Below, piece by piece: positions 47,541-59,199 of a stretch of DNA of 64,000 nucleotides. The notes under the pieces are model-generated. The model searched no databases. It had not been told where the DNA came from and saw nothing but the letters and a program-made list of their open reading frames with translations. Within the stretch, counting starts at the first letter, position 1; each line of letters opens with the position of its first letter. Origin of the DNA: Eucommia ulmoides (taxonomy: Eukaryota > Streptophyta > Magnoliopsida > Garryales > Eucommiaceae); NCBI GenBank assembly GCA_016647705.1, contig CM028338.1, forward strand, positions 14,034,240-14,098,239. Reading direction: 5' to 3'. The position numbers were made by a program, and so were the translations under genes.

Positions 47541-47717
47541 AGGGTTCTGCATGAGTTGGCCTGCAAATGGGTTCTTTTTTTTTTTCTTCTTGGAAACCAA
47601 ATTGGAACAAGAGGAATGAAAAGCCTAATTTTTAGCCCAAAGCTGAACCTTCCAAAATTCAGAAAGCTAGAGGTACATCGAACCAAGGTAAAACTAATTC
47701 CCAACCTTTTGTGAATT

Positions 47718-48337
47718 GAGAAATTAAATGCTTTAATTGTTTGAGAACATGTTATATTTCATCTTAATATCCGAATAAGAGAGTGATGATTATGAAAGAT
47801 GATAGAAGTATTGAGACCGAAGACGAGACAAATGATAATTTGATGCTAACATTGGAGGATACACATGATGTTGAATACTTAGTTGGTGGAGAGTTTGTGG
47901 TTGCAAGAATAGCTCTTAGTGCAAAAGTTAAAGAAGATGAGACGATATAACGTGAGAATATCTTTCATACAAGATTCCATGTCAATGATATGGTATGTAG
48001 CATGATTATTGATGGGGGGAGTTATACTAATATTGCTGGCACTAGTTTGGTGGAAAAGTTGAATTTGTCAACTTTAAAACATCCTAGACCATAGAAGTTA
48101 AAATGGTTGAATCATTGTGAAAAAATTAAAGTGAATAAATAGGTGCTCATATCGTTCTCGAATGGTAGGTACAAAGACGAAGTCTTATGTGATGTGGTGG
48201 CAATGCATGCGGGGTATACTCTTTTGGGAAGACCATGGCAAATTGCTCGGCAAGTAATGGTTATACCAATAGATACTCTTTTGTACTTAATAAGAAGACA
48301 ATTACTCTTATACCATTAACGCCAAAGAAAATGTATG
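47718..48337 (+). pseudogene. Zinc knuckle and protease of the gypsy fossil
   Basis: A cysteine-bearing knuckle trace (CFNC, about 47733) is followed by an acidic spacer and the protease core: MIIDGGSYTNIAGTSLVEKL (48002-48061) with the DGGS active-site form, then CDVVAMHAGYTLLGRPWQ with the LLGRPW motif. The frame is interrupted shortly after by element C at 48343. Fossil. Confidence 0.75.
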
Positions 48338-48342
48338 ATGAT

Positions 48343-50020
48343 TGATAAGTAGTTTATTTACCAAGAAATCAAGTACTTTTAGACTCAAATATTTGTGTGT
48401 TTTCAATCAGTTTTGTTAGTTTAATATGTTTTTGTGTTGTTTTGTAGGTTTATAAATAAATGGGAAAAAAGATAAAAATTCGGTTTAGGTGTAGTAACGT
48501 CAAAGCCCTTTTTGACAATGATGCAATCCAATTTTGGAAAATCGCAAAACATGAAAGTTGTATAGCTATATCTTATATTTCCATTTATTTTAGAATCACC
48601 TCAATCGAAGTTTGGACGAGAACGATACGGCCTAAAGAAGAACCTGATGTCGGCACGGCCTTGAGAGCGCTGCAGCCAGTTTTTGCTTGCTGGAGCGAGC
48701 AAAGGGTAGTGTTTTTGCCCTATGCTCACTACAGCTAGCTCACGCTAGCTGTAGCGAGATCGGTTATATATAAACCCTAATTTATACTATTTAAGCTAAT
48801 TTTCATGGGAAAAAAAGAGGAGGCCGAAGGAGGAATAGCAAGAGACGATATTTTGGAGCTATTTGAGGCAATTTTGAAGGGGAAAACACTGGATGATGGC
48901 ATTTTGATGTAAGATGGATGAAGAAAACATCATCGGTGGCACTTAGGATTGAAGATTAGGAGCCCAAATCCTCAATAAGATTTTCTATCCCTAATCTTTT
49001 CTTCAAAGTTTATATTTGTAATATTGTGTTGAACATACTCCATTTATGAATGTATTGAGAAGATTAGCTACGGATTTGTCTATGTTGTGTTCGTAATTTA
49101 GATCTAGGGCTTGACGTAGTCTCGTTTGAACCGTGTTGTGAATATTTTGTCTATTCTTAGATTTAATTCCATTTATGCACTCCCTAGGCTAATGTGTTTA
49201 ATTCATGTGGCCTATAATTTATACAATGTTAGGTTACAAATTTGACACTCGAGAGAGGTTGAATTCGTAACCGAATTTGGGAGTGCATAATGTAGATTGT
49301 TGTGAATCCAGGAGGAAATCAACACCTAAGTATTCAAGTTGGGAATTTAGAATTTCGTGAGACCGAAAGGTAATCAAGTTCTAAATTGATCAATTAGAAT
49401 CGTCATTAAATTGTGTTTACCATTTTATCACTTCCATTGTATGCTTGTATATGATATTGTGGTTGATTTGAGAATACGGGATTGAATGCTCGGGAGAGGT
49501 AACCCCCGGATTCGGACTAGGTTAAAACATAACACAAATTCTAATGTTTCGGGAGATTATTAGAATGTGTGAAATCCATGATGTTGGGAGAAGACACATG
49601 TAATGGTTTAAACGTTTGATAGGGATATTAGTGTTGACGTGGTTGCGTATTCACTCACTTTACACTCGGGAGAGGTAATGAGTAAGTTTTAAAAACCTAG
49701 ATTATTGAATGAACGAAATTAACTAATAATTGTTTAATAGAATAACACGGGAATAACAAGATGAAATCAAACCCCTAGAACATTAGTGCATAGATAATTC
49801 ATATTATATTTTGTTTTGTTTTTGTATTTATTTTAGTTTTAGCTTTATTTCTATAAAAACCCAAAATTAGATCACCTAGATAAAGTTAGGTTACGACAAT
49901 TGCGGTGCTTAACAACAATTTAATCCAATCCCTGTGGATATGACAACTCTACTCTTCCTATGCTATTAAAACTGGACCCGTACACTTGCAGTATCGTAGC
50001 AATGAAATAATTCACTAACA
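48343..50020 (+). repeat. Element C 5' LTR
   Basis: It pairs with 52842-54419; the U3 contains a palindromic block (CTAGCTCACGCTAG) just before a TATA box. Three CTCGGGAGAGG-type boxes lie at about 49243, 49488 and 49664. Confidence 0.9.
48764..48774 (+). promoter_or_regulatory. TATA box in element C 5' LTR
   Basis: TTATATATAAA lies about 20 bases after an inverted repeat in the U3 and upstream of AACCCTAATTT. It fits a plant TATA box. Confidence 0.6.
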
Positions 50021-50157
50021 GGTTTTTGGCGCTGTTGCTGGGGATTGGTATTTTAGATTGTTGTTAATATTGTGAATAGGTAACTTGATTTTAATTTGCA
50101 TTTATTTTATTTTTAATTTTTATTTTTAGTTTGGTTTATTTTGCGAGGTACTTGGAG

Positions 50158-51147
50158 ATGGCTCATCAACAAGTCTTCATGAGTTTTTCTCAACGAGATT
50201 TCGAGCCATTTTATTGTGCTCGAGAAAGATATAAAGAGTTGCTCATTCGATTCCCAAATCATGGTTTCTCAAAGGAGTGTCAATTACTGAATTTTCTCGA
50301 CGAGTTACAAACTGCAACAAGAACTTTGGTAGAAGGAGGAAATGGTACCACCTCTTTTTACAACCTAACTGCGGATGATGCCTATTTGTCGTTGGAAGAT
50401 ATGGCCGATTTTGACTATCGGATTTGGAATAATTCAGCAAGCCACCAAAGCTTGGGGGATTGTTCCAACATTTTGGCACCATGGATCGGCACCCCACACG
50501 AACTTGTGGAGTCTTCTCCCAACCTGGAAGACACATTCAATGTATTCATGATGGAAACTCAAAACATCATGAGGAAAATGGGAGATGCACAAGGCTCATC
50601 CATATGTGGAAATGACCATGAGGAACTAAATGCAAGTGGGAGGACTTAAGAGGTGCCTTATGAAGATGATTCAAAAGAGGACGAGGCTCAAGAATTGTTT
50701 GTTGATAACAAATCAGAAGATGATTTTGAGTCCTCAACTCTTGAAATCCAATTAGTGTTGCCATTGCCGATTATTGAAAGCCACCGTGAGGAACTTCTCA
50801 CAAGTGGGAGAAACTTGGGTACGTGCGATGATGATGATTCTAATGAGGAACAAACCCAAGAGTTGATCGACGATGAAGAATCACAAGATAACACTTGTGA
50901 TTCTAAACCTTTTGAGATCTATGTTGTGATACCAACATCGATAAAAAAAGAACACATCTATGAGGATCTGATGTGGCTCACCTGTCATCCTCCACTTTTA
51001 GCACCATTCATCCAGGTCAACCAAGCACATAAATCAAAGTCGAGTCAAGTTGGGAGTACGTGCCATTCAAATCCATATCTCTCCAAGCTTGAGGGTGTTC
51101 TGAACAAAGACCCATTTGTTGTGTTGTATGGCGCATACTATGGGTAA
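50158..51147 (+). pseudogene. gag-like gene of element C
   Basis: It starts at ATG 50158 (MAHQQVFMSFSQRDFEPFY), 138 bases after the LTR. The first part has FPNHGFSKECQLLNFLDEL, GGNGTTSFYNLTADDAYLSL and EDMADFDYRIWN, comparable with the retrotransposon-gag fold (a large hydrophobic and Trp-rich core). The second part, to 51147, is very acidic (runs of Asp and Glu) and repeats a segment twice: a PPI/PTSIxxxHIYEDxMWLT-type phrase and HREELLTSGRNLG. No zinc knuckle is seen. Elements A and B carry decayed versions. Gag would form particles filled by a partner's enzymes. Fossil with one or two breaks. Confidence 0.7.
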
Positions 51148-52841
51148 AAGCCACTCTTTGACGATCTCTTCTCTAATGTCAAGTCGAGGACATTAAACCA
51201 AGCACTTCTTGGGAGGTAACCTAAGTTTTCAAATATTGGAACCTAAGGATGCACTCTATGGGAGATAGCCCCACACCGGTTACCTGGCCCAGAGCATCAC
51301 CGTTAACCGCACTAGGAGGCGAGATTGTCTCGTCTCCATGATACGGGTTCTTATTCCCTTGTGCTTAATTTGTTTACAAGTTTGACTTTGAGTTTGGGGG
51401 TCGCACTCATGTTGGCGTGTGTTGGTTTGGGTTAGGGAATGCTTGTGTGTGTGAATTTTCTTCGTATAACTTGTGTTCTTATGGCCATGTTTTTAGTTAT
51501 TTTTCTTTTTAGGTTTGTTTAAATAAATTGTGAGTTTTTTTGAGATGATATGACTTGAAATCGATGATGAGTTTAGACACGTAATGTTTTCTAATGTCTT
51601 TTGAAATGCATTGCATAAGATGTCTGTGTGCTTGACTTATGTTAATTGAAATTTACTCTCGACTTGTTACACTCGAGCACCATGAATCACGATCACTTGG
51701 CCTTTTGGGTACTCAGAAAACATTTATGTGCTTTAGGTAGACTTTGACATCTCATGAACGCTAGAACTCAATTGAGTGATACTTGAGGAGAAATACTAGG
51801 TAATGTGTTATTGGAGAAATGATTTAGGCATTCTTTGGATTGTTTGAGCCTTTGAAGCTAACCCTGGAAATTCTTTACCCTTCGTTACCTCTGTTGAGGT
51901 TTATTACCTAATTTTTTCATTACCCACTTTTGTGCATCCAACCAGCTACATGTTTTTCCACTTCCTAAACCCATCACTAATTGGCATTGTTGCATGGATC
52001 ATTGAGTGTTAGGGTGAGTTTGGGTTGTGTTTAGAAAATCGTTGGCGGATTGGGTTATATGTTTCATTTTGTATATGAGTTATTTTTGTTAAAGAAATAA
52101 AATAAAAATTGTAGTATTGTGGTGAGTATCCCATCTTTTCCCTTGGTTTTTTCCTGCAACATTAGAGACAATGTTGAGTTTGAGTTTGGGGATGTGGTTC
52201 CCACCTATAAAAAAATAAAAAATAAAAATTAAAAAAAAAGTATGTTTTTGTTTGTATTGTGAATAATATCTTGTGGGATAGATGGAAAGAATCCAAGTGA
52301 CGAAAATGGGAGGCATTGAATTGTTTTCTTGGAAATCATGCGAGATCCATGAGTTGTGATACATGCCTAGGGTAATTTGAGCCTAAAAATGACATTTTCC
52401 CTAGCCAACATTACAACCCTCGAAGTCCTTTTGATCTCCAATGACATATGTACCTACGTAATTAGTGGAAAATGACACGAAAAATGGGTTTGTGGTTGTA
52501 CTTGCATTCATTATCTAGAGATCATTCATTGTCTACTTAGCACATAAATATATTCGAGGCTTGTTTGGATGGGTGAGAGTGATTGCGTACACATGGACAC
52601 ATCTAGAGTCTTGAGTGGATTGAAATTGATACCAAAAGTCGAAAATCTAGATAACCTCAATGTGTGCATTTGTTTTGATCTTGGACCATCTTGTGTTGGT
52701 AGAAATTCTTGCATGGTTATTGATTCGATACAAAACTCACATTTTTATCGTTAACTTTTTAGTACTTAATTTGTTTTGTTGTTTCTTTTCTTTTCTTTTC
52801 TTTTGCTTGAGGACAAGCAAACGTTTGAGTTTGTAGGTATT
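51148..52841 (+). other. Element C non-coding interior
   Basis: It contains the conserved phrase GAGGACATTAAACCAAGCAC near 51190 and a long AT-rich, non-coding stretch that is parallel to A (10556-11919) and B (7560-8940). It ends with the polypurine tract before the 3' LTR. Open frames are not shared between the copies. Confidence 0.65.
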
Positions 52842-54419
52842 TGATAAGTGGTTTATTTACCAACAAATTAAGTACATTTATATTAAAATATTTGTGTGTT
52901 TTCAAGAATTTTTGTTAGTTTAATATGTTTTTGTGTTGTTTTGTAGGTTTATAAATAAATGGAAAAAAAGATGAAAACTCGGTTCAGGTGTAGTAACTTC
53001 AAGGCCCTTTTTGACAATGATGAAATCCGATTTTGGAAAATCTCAAAACATGGAAGTTGTATATCTACATCGTATATTTCCATAGGTTTTTAAATCACCG
53101 CAATCAGAGTTTGGACGAGAAATATACGACCAAAAGAAGAACCTGATATCGACGCTGCCTTGAGCGCACTGCAGCGAGATCAGTCACATCTGAACCCTAA
53201 TTTATGTTATTTAAGATCATTTTCACGGGAAAAAAGGAGAAGGAAGAATAAGGAATAGCAATAGGCAATATTTTGGATCTATTTGAGGCAATTTTGAAGG
53301 GAAAAACACCGGGTGATGACGTTTTGATGCAAGATCGACGAAGAATACATCATCAGTGGCACTTAGTATTGAAGATCCGGAGCCCAAATACTCAATAAGA
53401 TGTTATCTTTCCTTTTCTCTCCCTAATATTTTCTTCTAAGTTTATATTTGTAATATTGTGTTGAACATACTACATTTATGAATTTATTGAGAAGATTAGC
53501 AATTGATTTGTCTATATGGTGTTCGTAATTTAGATCTAGGGCTTGATGTAGTCTCGTTTGAATTGTTTTGTGAATATTTTGTCTATTGTTAGATGTAATT
53601 ACATTTTATGCACTCTTTAGGCCTAATGTGTTTGATTCATGTGGTCAATGATTTAGATAATGCTAGGTTGCGAATTTGACACTTAGGGGAGGTTGAAGGT
53701 TGTTATGAATTTGGGAAGAAATCAACACCTAAGTATTCGAGTTGAGAATTTAGGATCTCGGGAAACCGGGAGGTAATCGAGTTCTACATTGATCAATTAG
53801 AATCGTCATTCAATTATGTTTACCGTTTTATTACTCCCATTGTTTGCTTGTATATGATATTGTAGTTAATTTAAGAATACGGGGTTTGACGCTTGGGAGA
53901 GGTAATCCCGGATTCGGACTAGGTTAAAACACAACACAAGTTATAATGTTTTGGGAGATTATTAGAACGTGTGCAATCCATGAGGTCAGGTGAAGACACA
54001 TGTAATCGTTTCAATACTTCATAGGTATATCGGTGTTGATGTGGTTGCATATTCACTCACTTTACACTCGGGAGAGGTAGTGAGTGAGTTTTAGAAATCT
54101 AGATTATTGAATGAATGAAATTAACTAATAATTGCTTAATAGGATAACACGGGAATAACGAGATAAAATCAAGCCCCAACATTAGTGCATAGATAATCCA
54201 TATTATATTTTATTTTGTTTTTGTATTTATTTTAGTTTTAGTTTTATTTATATAAAAACCCATAATTAGATTGCCTAGATAAAGTTAGGTTATGACAATT
54301 GCGGTGCTTAACAATAATTTAAACCAATCCATGTGGATAAGACAACCCTAATCTTCCTATACTATTAAAACTTGACCCGTACACTTGCGGTATCGTAGCG
54401 ACGAAATAATTCACTAACA
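52842..54419 (+). repeat. Element C 3' LTR
   Basis: It pairs with 48343-50020, starts after GAGTTTGTAGGTAT, and ends CACTAACA followed by the duplication ATGAT. Confidence 0.9.
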
Positions 54420-54424
54420 ATGAT

Positions 54425-55873
54425 CAAGTGAGGTTAAAAAGAAAGAGTGACAAGAAAAAGGTGAGTGAGAGAAAAAAAAAAAAAAAAGAGTGAGAGAAAA
54501 AAAAAATCGGAATGTGAGGGAAAAGAAGTGAGGAAACAAGTGAGTTTTTATGCAAGAGAGAATGAGATGAAAAAAGCTGTCTTCAAACCAACCTTTGATT
54601 ATAATTTTGCACAAAGATGTTTGTTTTACTACTAACAATCTTAACTCTTCTCTTCCTAGTGTTGTTGTTTTTCTTTTTTAGGATTTTTGATGATTTTTTT
54701 CCCGAAGAGGTGCCTAATGGTTTGCCACCAATAAGGGGAATCAAGCATCAAATTAATTTCCTACTTGGAGCATCCATTCAAAACATACTCGTATATAGAA
54801 GCAATCCCAAGGAAGCAAAAGAGCTTCAAACGCAGCTTACTGAGCTTATGGAGAATGTGTGTGGATTGTCGCGCCATCAACAATATCACGGTAAAGTATA
54901 AACATCCCATTCCTATATTAGATGATATGCTTGATGAATTGTATGGTTCTTGTGTGTTTACTAAAATTAATCTTAAAAGTGGATATCATCATATTAGGAT
55001 GAGCGAAGTCATGTGTGGAAAATTGCATTCAAAATAAAATATGGTTTATATGAGTGATTGGTTATACTTTTTGGGTTAACCAATGCACCTAGTACGTTCA
55101 TAAGATTAATGATCTATGTTTTGCGTGTTTTTATTGAAAATTTTGTGGTTTTTTACTTTGATGACATTCTAATTTATAACAAGAACTTAGATGAGCATGT
55201 TGAACATTCAAAACTTATTTTAGTTGTTTTTAGAAAAGAAAAGTTGTTTGATAACCTAAAAAAGTGTAGCTTTTGCATGGATTAACTTGTATTTCTTGGT
55301 TTTGTTGTTAGTGCTAAGATAATTGAGGTAGATGAATAAAAGGTTAAGACAATCAAGGAGTGGGAAGATTGCTTATCGCATATAGAGTTTTCATATAATA
55401 GGAGTGTGCATTCTGCAACTAAATTTTTAGCATTTGAAATTGTCTATGGTTTTAATCCGTTGACACCTTTGGATTTAACTCCTTTACCTATGCATGAGCG
55501 TGCCAACATAGATGGAAAGAAAAAGGTTTATTTTGTTAAGCAGATCCATGAAAAGGCAAGACAAAATATTAAGAAAAGAATTGAGCAATATGTCAACCAA
55601 GTTAATAAGGAGCATAAGAAGGTTGTATTTGAAGCTAGTGATTAGCTTTGGTTGCATATATGAGAAAGGAACTTTTTCCCCCAACAAAGGCGTTCGAAGG
55701 TACGTCCAAGGAGATATGGCCCTTTTTTAAGTGATAGAACGGATAAATGACAATGCCTACAAATTAGACCTTCCAGGTGAGTTTAGTGTAAGTGTTATTT
55801 TTAATGTGACTAACTTGTTTCCTTTCGGTGTAGGTGAAGATTTGAGGACAAATCATTTTCAAGATGGAGAGAA
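54425..55873 (+). pseudogene. pol remnants of the gypsy fossil (RT and integrase tail)
   Basis: A Lys/Ser/Glu-rich low-complexity stretch (54425-54540) is usual before RT in this family. RT words follow: [78 protein letters not shown] (containing the catalytic DD) and LKKCSFCMD. The later part (55380-55870) reads as the carboxy-terminal end of integrase and tail (SYNRSVHSATKFLAFEIVYG, DNAYKLDLPGEF). The tail frame runs on into the 3' LTR. Fossil; parts of pol are absent. Confidence 0.8.
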
Positions 55874-56696
55874 TAATCAGAATATATCAGCTACACCAAG
55901 AGATCCGTTGTGTGTTCCAGTTGGCCCAATAATAAGGACAAAGGGAAAAAGTTTCAAAGAAGCACTTAATGGGCTTATTCAAGAGATTTGGGCTGAGTCT
56001 ACAATGGTGAAGCCCAAATTAGGGCCATCAGACAATCAAGGCCTAGTCCACCTCATCAAGGCAAGCGAATGGGATTAAAGCGTGATCTTAAACGGGCCTA
56101 GTATGAGACCTACAAATTATATTTTATTAATTTTATTATTTCAAATCTTTCAATTCTTTTTAGGCTGATTTGTAAGGCACGATTTCCAAGTAATCTTTTA
56201 TTTTTCCAATTAAAAATGTAAGGCAAGTTAGAAAGCTTGCTTATACTTTATTTAGTCTTAGATATTAGGGTTTTCTTTTTCCTTCATGTAGGCCTGCGAA
56301 TTTTCTAAGACATATTAGGGTTTCTTTCTTGTTTTCTTGGCCTCCTATTTAAGGGGCTCTGTAGACCTGCAAATTTTACACATTACTTTTGATTAATACA
56401 ATTATGAGAGTTTTCTTTTATGTTGTTCAGAGAACTTTTTCTGAACTTATCAAGAATTTCTTGTGGTAATCAAACTCTATATCTTTGGTCTGTGATTCAT
56501 TATAATCATTGGGTTAAGAGTACATATACCGTTGGTTCACGTTTCATTCATAAATGTTGGGCCAAGGTAATCTATCCTAAATTTTGTATTTTCGTGTTGT
56601 TGTCTTTTCGTTTATAAATCAGAATTTAGTTCGATCCTTGCAAAGAAATCCTAAGTTAGTTTCGAGTATCACTAATTCTTGGTGAGGATCGCATCA
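55874..56696 (+). repeat. Gypsy 3' LTR
   Basis: It pairs with 45216-46040, ends CGCATCA, and is followed by the duplication GTAGT and then by the resumed Copia gag. Confidence 0.9.
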
Positions 56697-56699
56697 GTA

Positions 56700-57595
56700 G
56701 TGAAATAGCTTTAACGATTATAGTAGCAGACCATGCTAAAGTTGGGAAACTGAATGGGAATAATTATGATATTTGGCATCGTAAAATCCAGTATCTTCTA
56801 AATGAGCGGAAGATTCTGGAAACACTGACTCATAGCATAGAATCACTTCCCGAAAGTAATTCTGTCCAACACCGGCATGAGATGGAATCCTATCAAAATT
56901 GGCCAAGAAAGATCGTAGTGCAAGATTTACTATGTTAATCTATATGCACGATGATCGGATTGGTAATTATGAAGGTTATACCACCGTACTAAAGATGTGG
57001 AATGCCTTAAAGTTGGAATTTGTCGGTACATTAACAACTAGGTTGCGAGCCTTGATGCTTAAGTTTGAAACTTATAAGATGTCTCCCAAAACAAAAATGG
57101 TTGAGCATCTTCGAAAAATGTCGGCTATGATACACAACCTAAAGGCTGGTAATAACTTATCTGATGAGGAACAGATCCTTGTTGTGCTTTGCACTTTGCC
57201 TAATTCTTGAGACTAAATGAAGCTCACAATGACACACAATGAAACTGTCAAAACTCTTATAGTGTCATTTGGAATTAGAGGCAGAGAGGTTAGAGGCATA
57301 AGGAAATACTTCTATATTTGTTTTTGAGTCTAGCCATCGCCAGACATTTGGGTCCAAACAAAAGTAGTACGACAAATCACAATAAGGAGGAATAGGATGA
57401 TCTGTTTATAAAAAGAAAAAGGGTAGAAAGTATCACTAAGGAGGAAGAAAGAAGGACAAGTCTAAACTTAAGTGTTACAATTGTGATAAACTTGGTCACT
57501 TCGCTCGTGAATGAACTGAGCCAAAGAAAGTACAAACCAAATCTATCTTTTGAAATGACGGCTATATGTACAGTCATGTTTTGGTTGCTCATTCA
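56700..57595 (+). pseudogene. gag of the Copia fossil
   Basis: It begins next to the gypsy insertion with IIVADHAK and LNGNNYDIWHRKIQYLLNER, then TTRLRALMLKFETYKM and EHLRKMSAMIHNLK, which form the UBN2-type gag fold of Copia elements (N-Y-x-W at the start, L-tail regions). A CCHC-like knuckle (CYNCDKLGHFARE) lies at about 57475-57515. Fossil with a few breaks. Confidence 0.8.
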
Positions 57596-57599
57596 TTTC

Positions 57600-58710
57600 T
57601 TGATTGGGTTGTAGATATTGGAGCAACACGAAACATCATAAAAGAGCAAGTAGGGTTCATTGAGTATCACAAAATTCCAATTGGGAGTCAGCGTATTTAA
57701 GTAGGGAATTGAACTAGCGAAGATGTGATAGGAATTGGAACTGATCAATTAAAGATGTGTTCTAGACATATCGTGCTTCTCTATGTTGTTTTCTATACTT
57801 CTGGAGTTTGACGAAACTTGATATTTGTTGTAGTTATGTCCTGACTATGGGTTTTTTTTTTTTTTTTTTTCAGTTTCACTATAGACTCTATTCCATTTTA
57901 TTTCGACTCCGTTTTTATGGTAGTGGACACATAGTAGATGGATTTTATGTACTAGATGTTATCGGTTCTTTATATTTTGAATCATATTTAACTTCTAGTA
58001 ATAATGATTCTATTACATCTTTATCCGTTATATGGTATGCAAGACTTGGTCATATTGGGAAACAAAGAATGATAAGGTTAGCTCGAGAAAGACTTTTAAA
58101 TCTACTATCTAGAGTTAACTTACCTATCTATGAATCTTGTTTGGTTAGAAAGGCCACAAGAAAACCTTTTGCCAAGGCCAGAAGGGCTGCATCTTCCTTA
58201 GAGTTAGTCCATTCTGATATTTGCGGACCTATAAATGTTAGGGCACGACATGGTGCGAATTATTTTATCATATTCATTGATGATTACTTGCATTTTGGTT
58301 ATATTTATTTGATTTCTCACAAATCAGAGGTATTTGATTGCTTTCAAAGATTTGTTCATTTAGTTGAGAATCAAAGAGGTATTTCATCTTAAGATTTTAC
58401 GTACTGACTGAGGACGTGAGTATTTGACTAACCAATTCAAGAACTTATGTGATAATATAGGCATCATTAGACAGTTGACGGTTCCTGGTACTCCACAACA
58501 AAATGGAGTAGCTGAGCGTAGGAATCGAACATTATCGAATATGGTTAGGTCAATGATGGCACATGCTAATCTGCTAATCAATTTATGGGAAGATGCTTTA
58601 TTAAAAACAACATATATCCTTGTTAGAGTGCCTTCCAAGTTAGTACCATCTACACCATATGAGTTTTGGACTGGTATTAAATCAGAATTAAAACACTTGC
58701 GACTATAGGG
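57600..58710 (+). pseudogene. Protease and integrase of the Copia fossil
   Basis: The protease trace is DIGATRNI near 57617. Integrase begins with the GAG-pre-integrase words WYARLGHIGKQRM (about 58033), then SCLVRKATRKPF, the catalytic-core start LVHSDICGPINV (first Asp), FIIFIDDY (second Asp region) and TPQQNGVAERRNRTL with the catalytic Glu (58482-58530). The order is standard for Copia. A T-run (57851-57870) sits in the spacer. Fossil with several breaks. Confidence 0.85.
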
Positions 58711-59199
58711 ATCTGCTAGTTATGTTCGTGTTACATGACATGTACATGAAAAATTAGGCCCTAGATCTCACAAGTGCTCATTCATTAGATATTTTGATCA
58801 CACCAAATGATATGTGATGTTACATGAACGTTCTGATGGCATACTGACTGAGATTGAGTCATGCGATGTCGAATTTATGGGAAATGAGTTTCCAAGCAGT
58901 GGTGAACTTAGTGGTAGTAAAGAACTTTATGAGCTAAATGAGTCAAATGATAACTCTACACCATTACTCGACGAGGGTGGAAAAATTAATTCTCGTCCTT
59001 CTATGAATACGCCAATGATCACCGAGGATAGTGGGAGAGATTTAGAGAATATTGGAATTGTACCACAAAATAATTCTCAAACTTTTTAGTTGCGTAGAAG
59101 TCAATGTGGGAATATTCCTCGACATCTATTTGGGATTGATGAAGAATTTTTCATTTGTTCTTCACTAGAAGAAGACGAGACTTCCTCTTATCAAGAGGC

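Larger units (their letters stand above)
48343..54419 (+). mobile_element. Element C: gag-only (TR-GAG-like) LTR retrotransposon, nearly whole
   Basis: LTRs 48343-50020 and 52842-54419 start TGATAAGTRGTTTATTTACC and end CACTAACA. Flanks ATGAT (48338-48342 and 54420-54424) are a perfect target duplication. The primer site TTTTTGGCGCTGTTGCTGGG follows the left LTR, and a purine-rich stretch precedes the right LTR. The interior has a gag-like gene and no protease, RT or integrase, so it depends on a partner, by primer site probably an Athila-related gypsy. The LTRs differ at about one base in ten in the first 120 bases by eye, so it is not recent. The structure looks whole, with one or two breaks in gag. 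Confidence 0.85.
45216..56696 (+). mobile_element. Ty3/gypsy retrotransposon fossil, interrupted by element C
   Basis: LTRs 45216-46040 and 55874-56696 share their whole sequence, start TGATGAG/TAATCAG and end CGCATCA. Flanks GTAGT (45211-45215) and GTAGT (56697-56701) are a perfect 5-bp target duplication. The parts in order are primer site, gag, zinc knuckle, protease, (element C), reverse transcriptase and the carboxy-terminal part of pol. PR before RT and the RT wording make it gypsy; a Reina-like or other chromovirus-related lineage is possible, but no chromodomain is identified. Broken, with well over ten breaks and much of pol absent. It landed at the start of the Copia gag. Confidence 0.85.
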
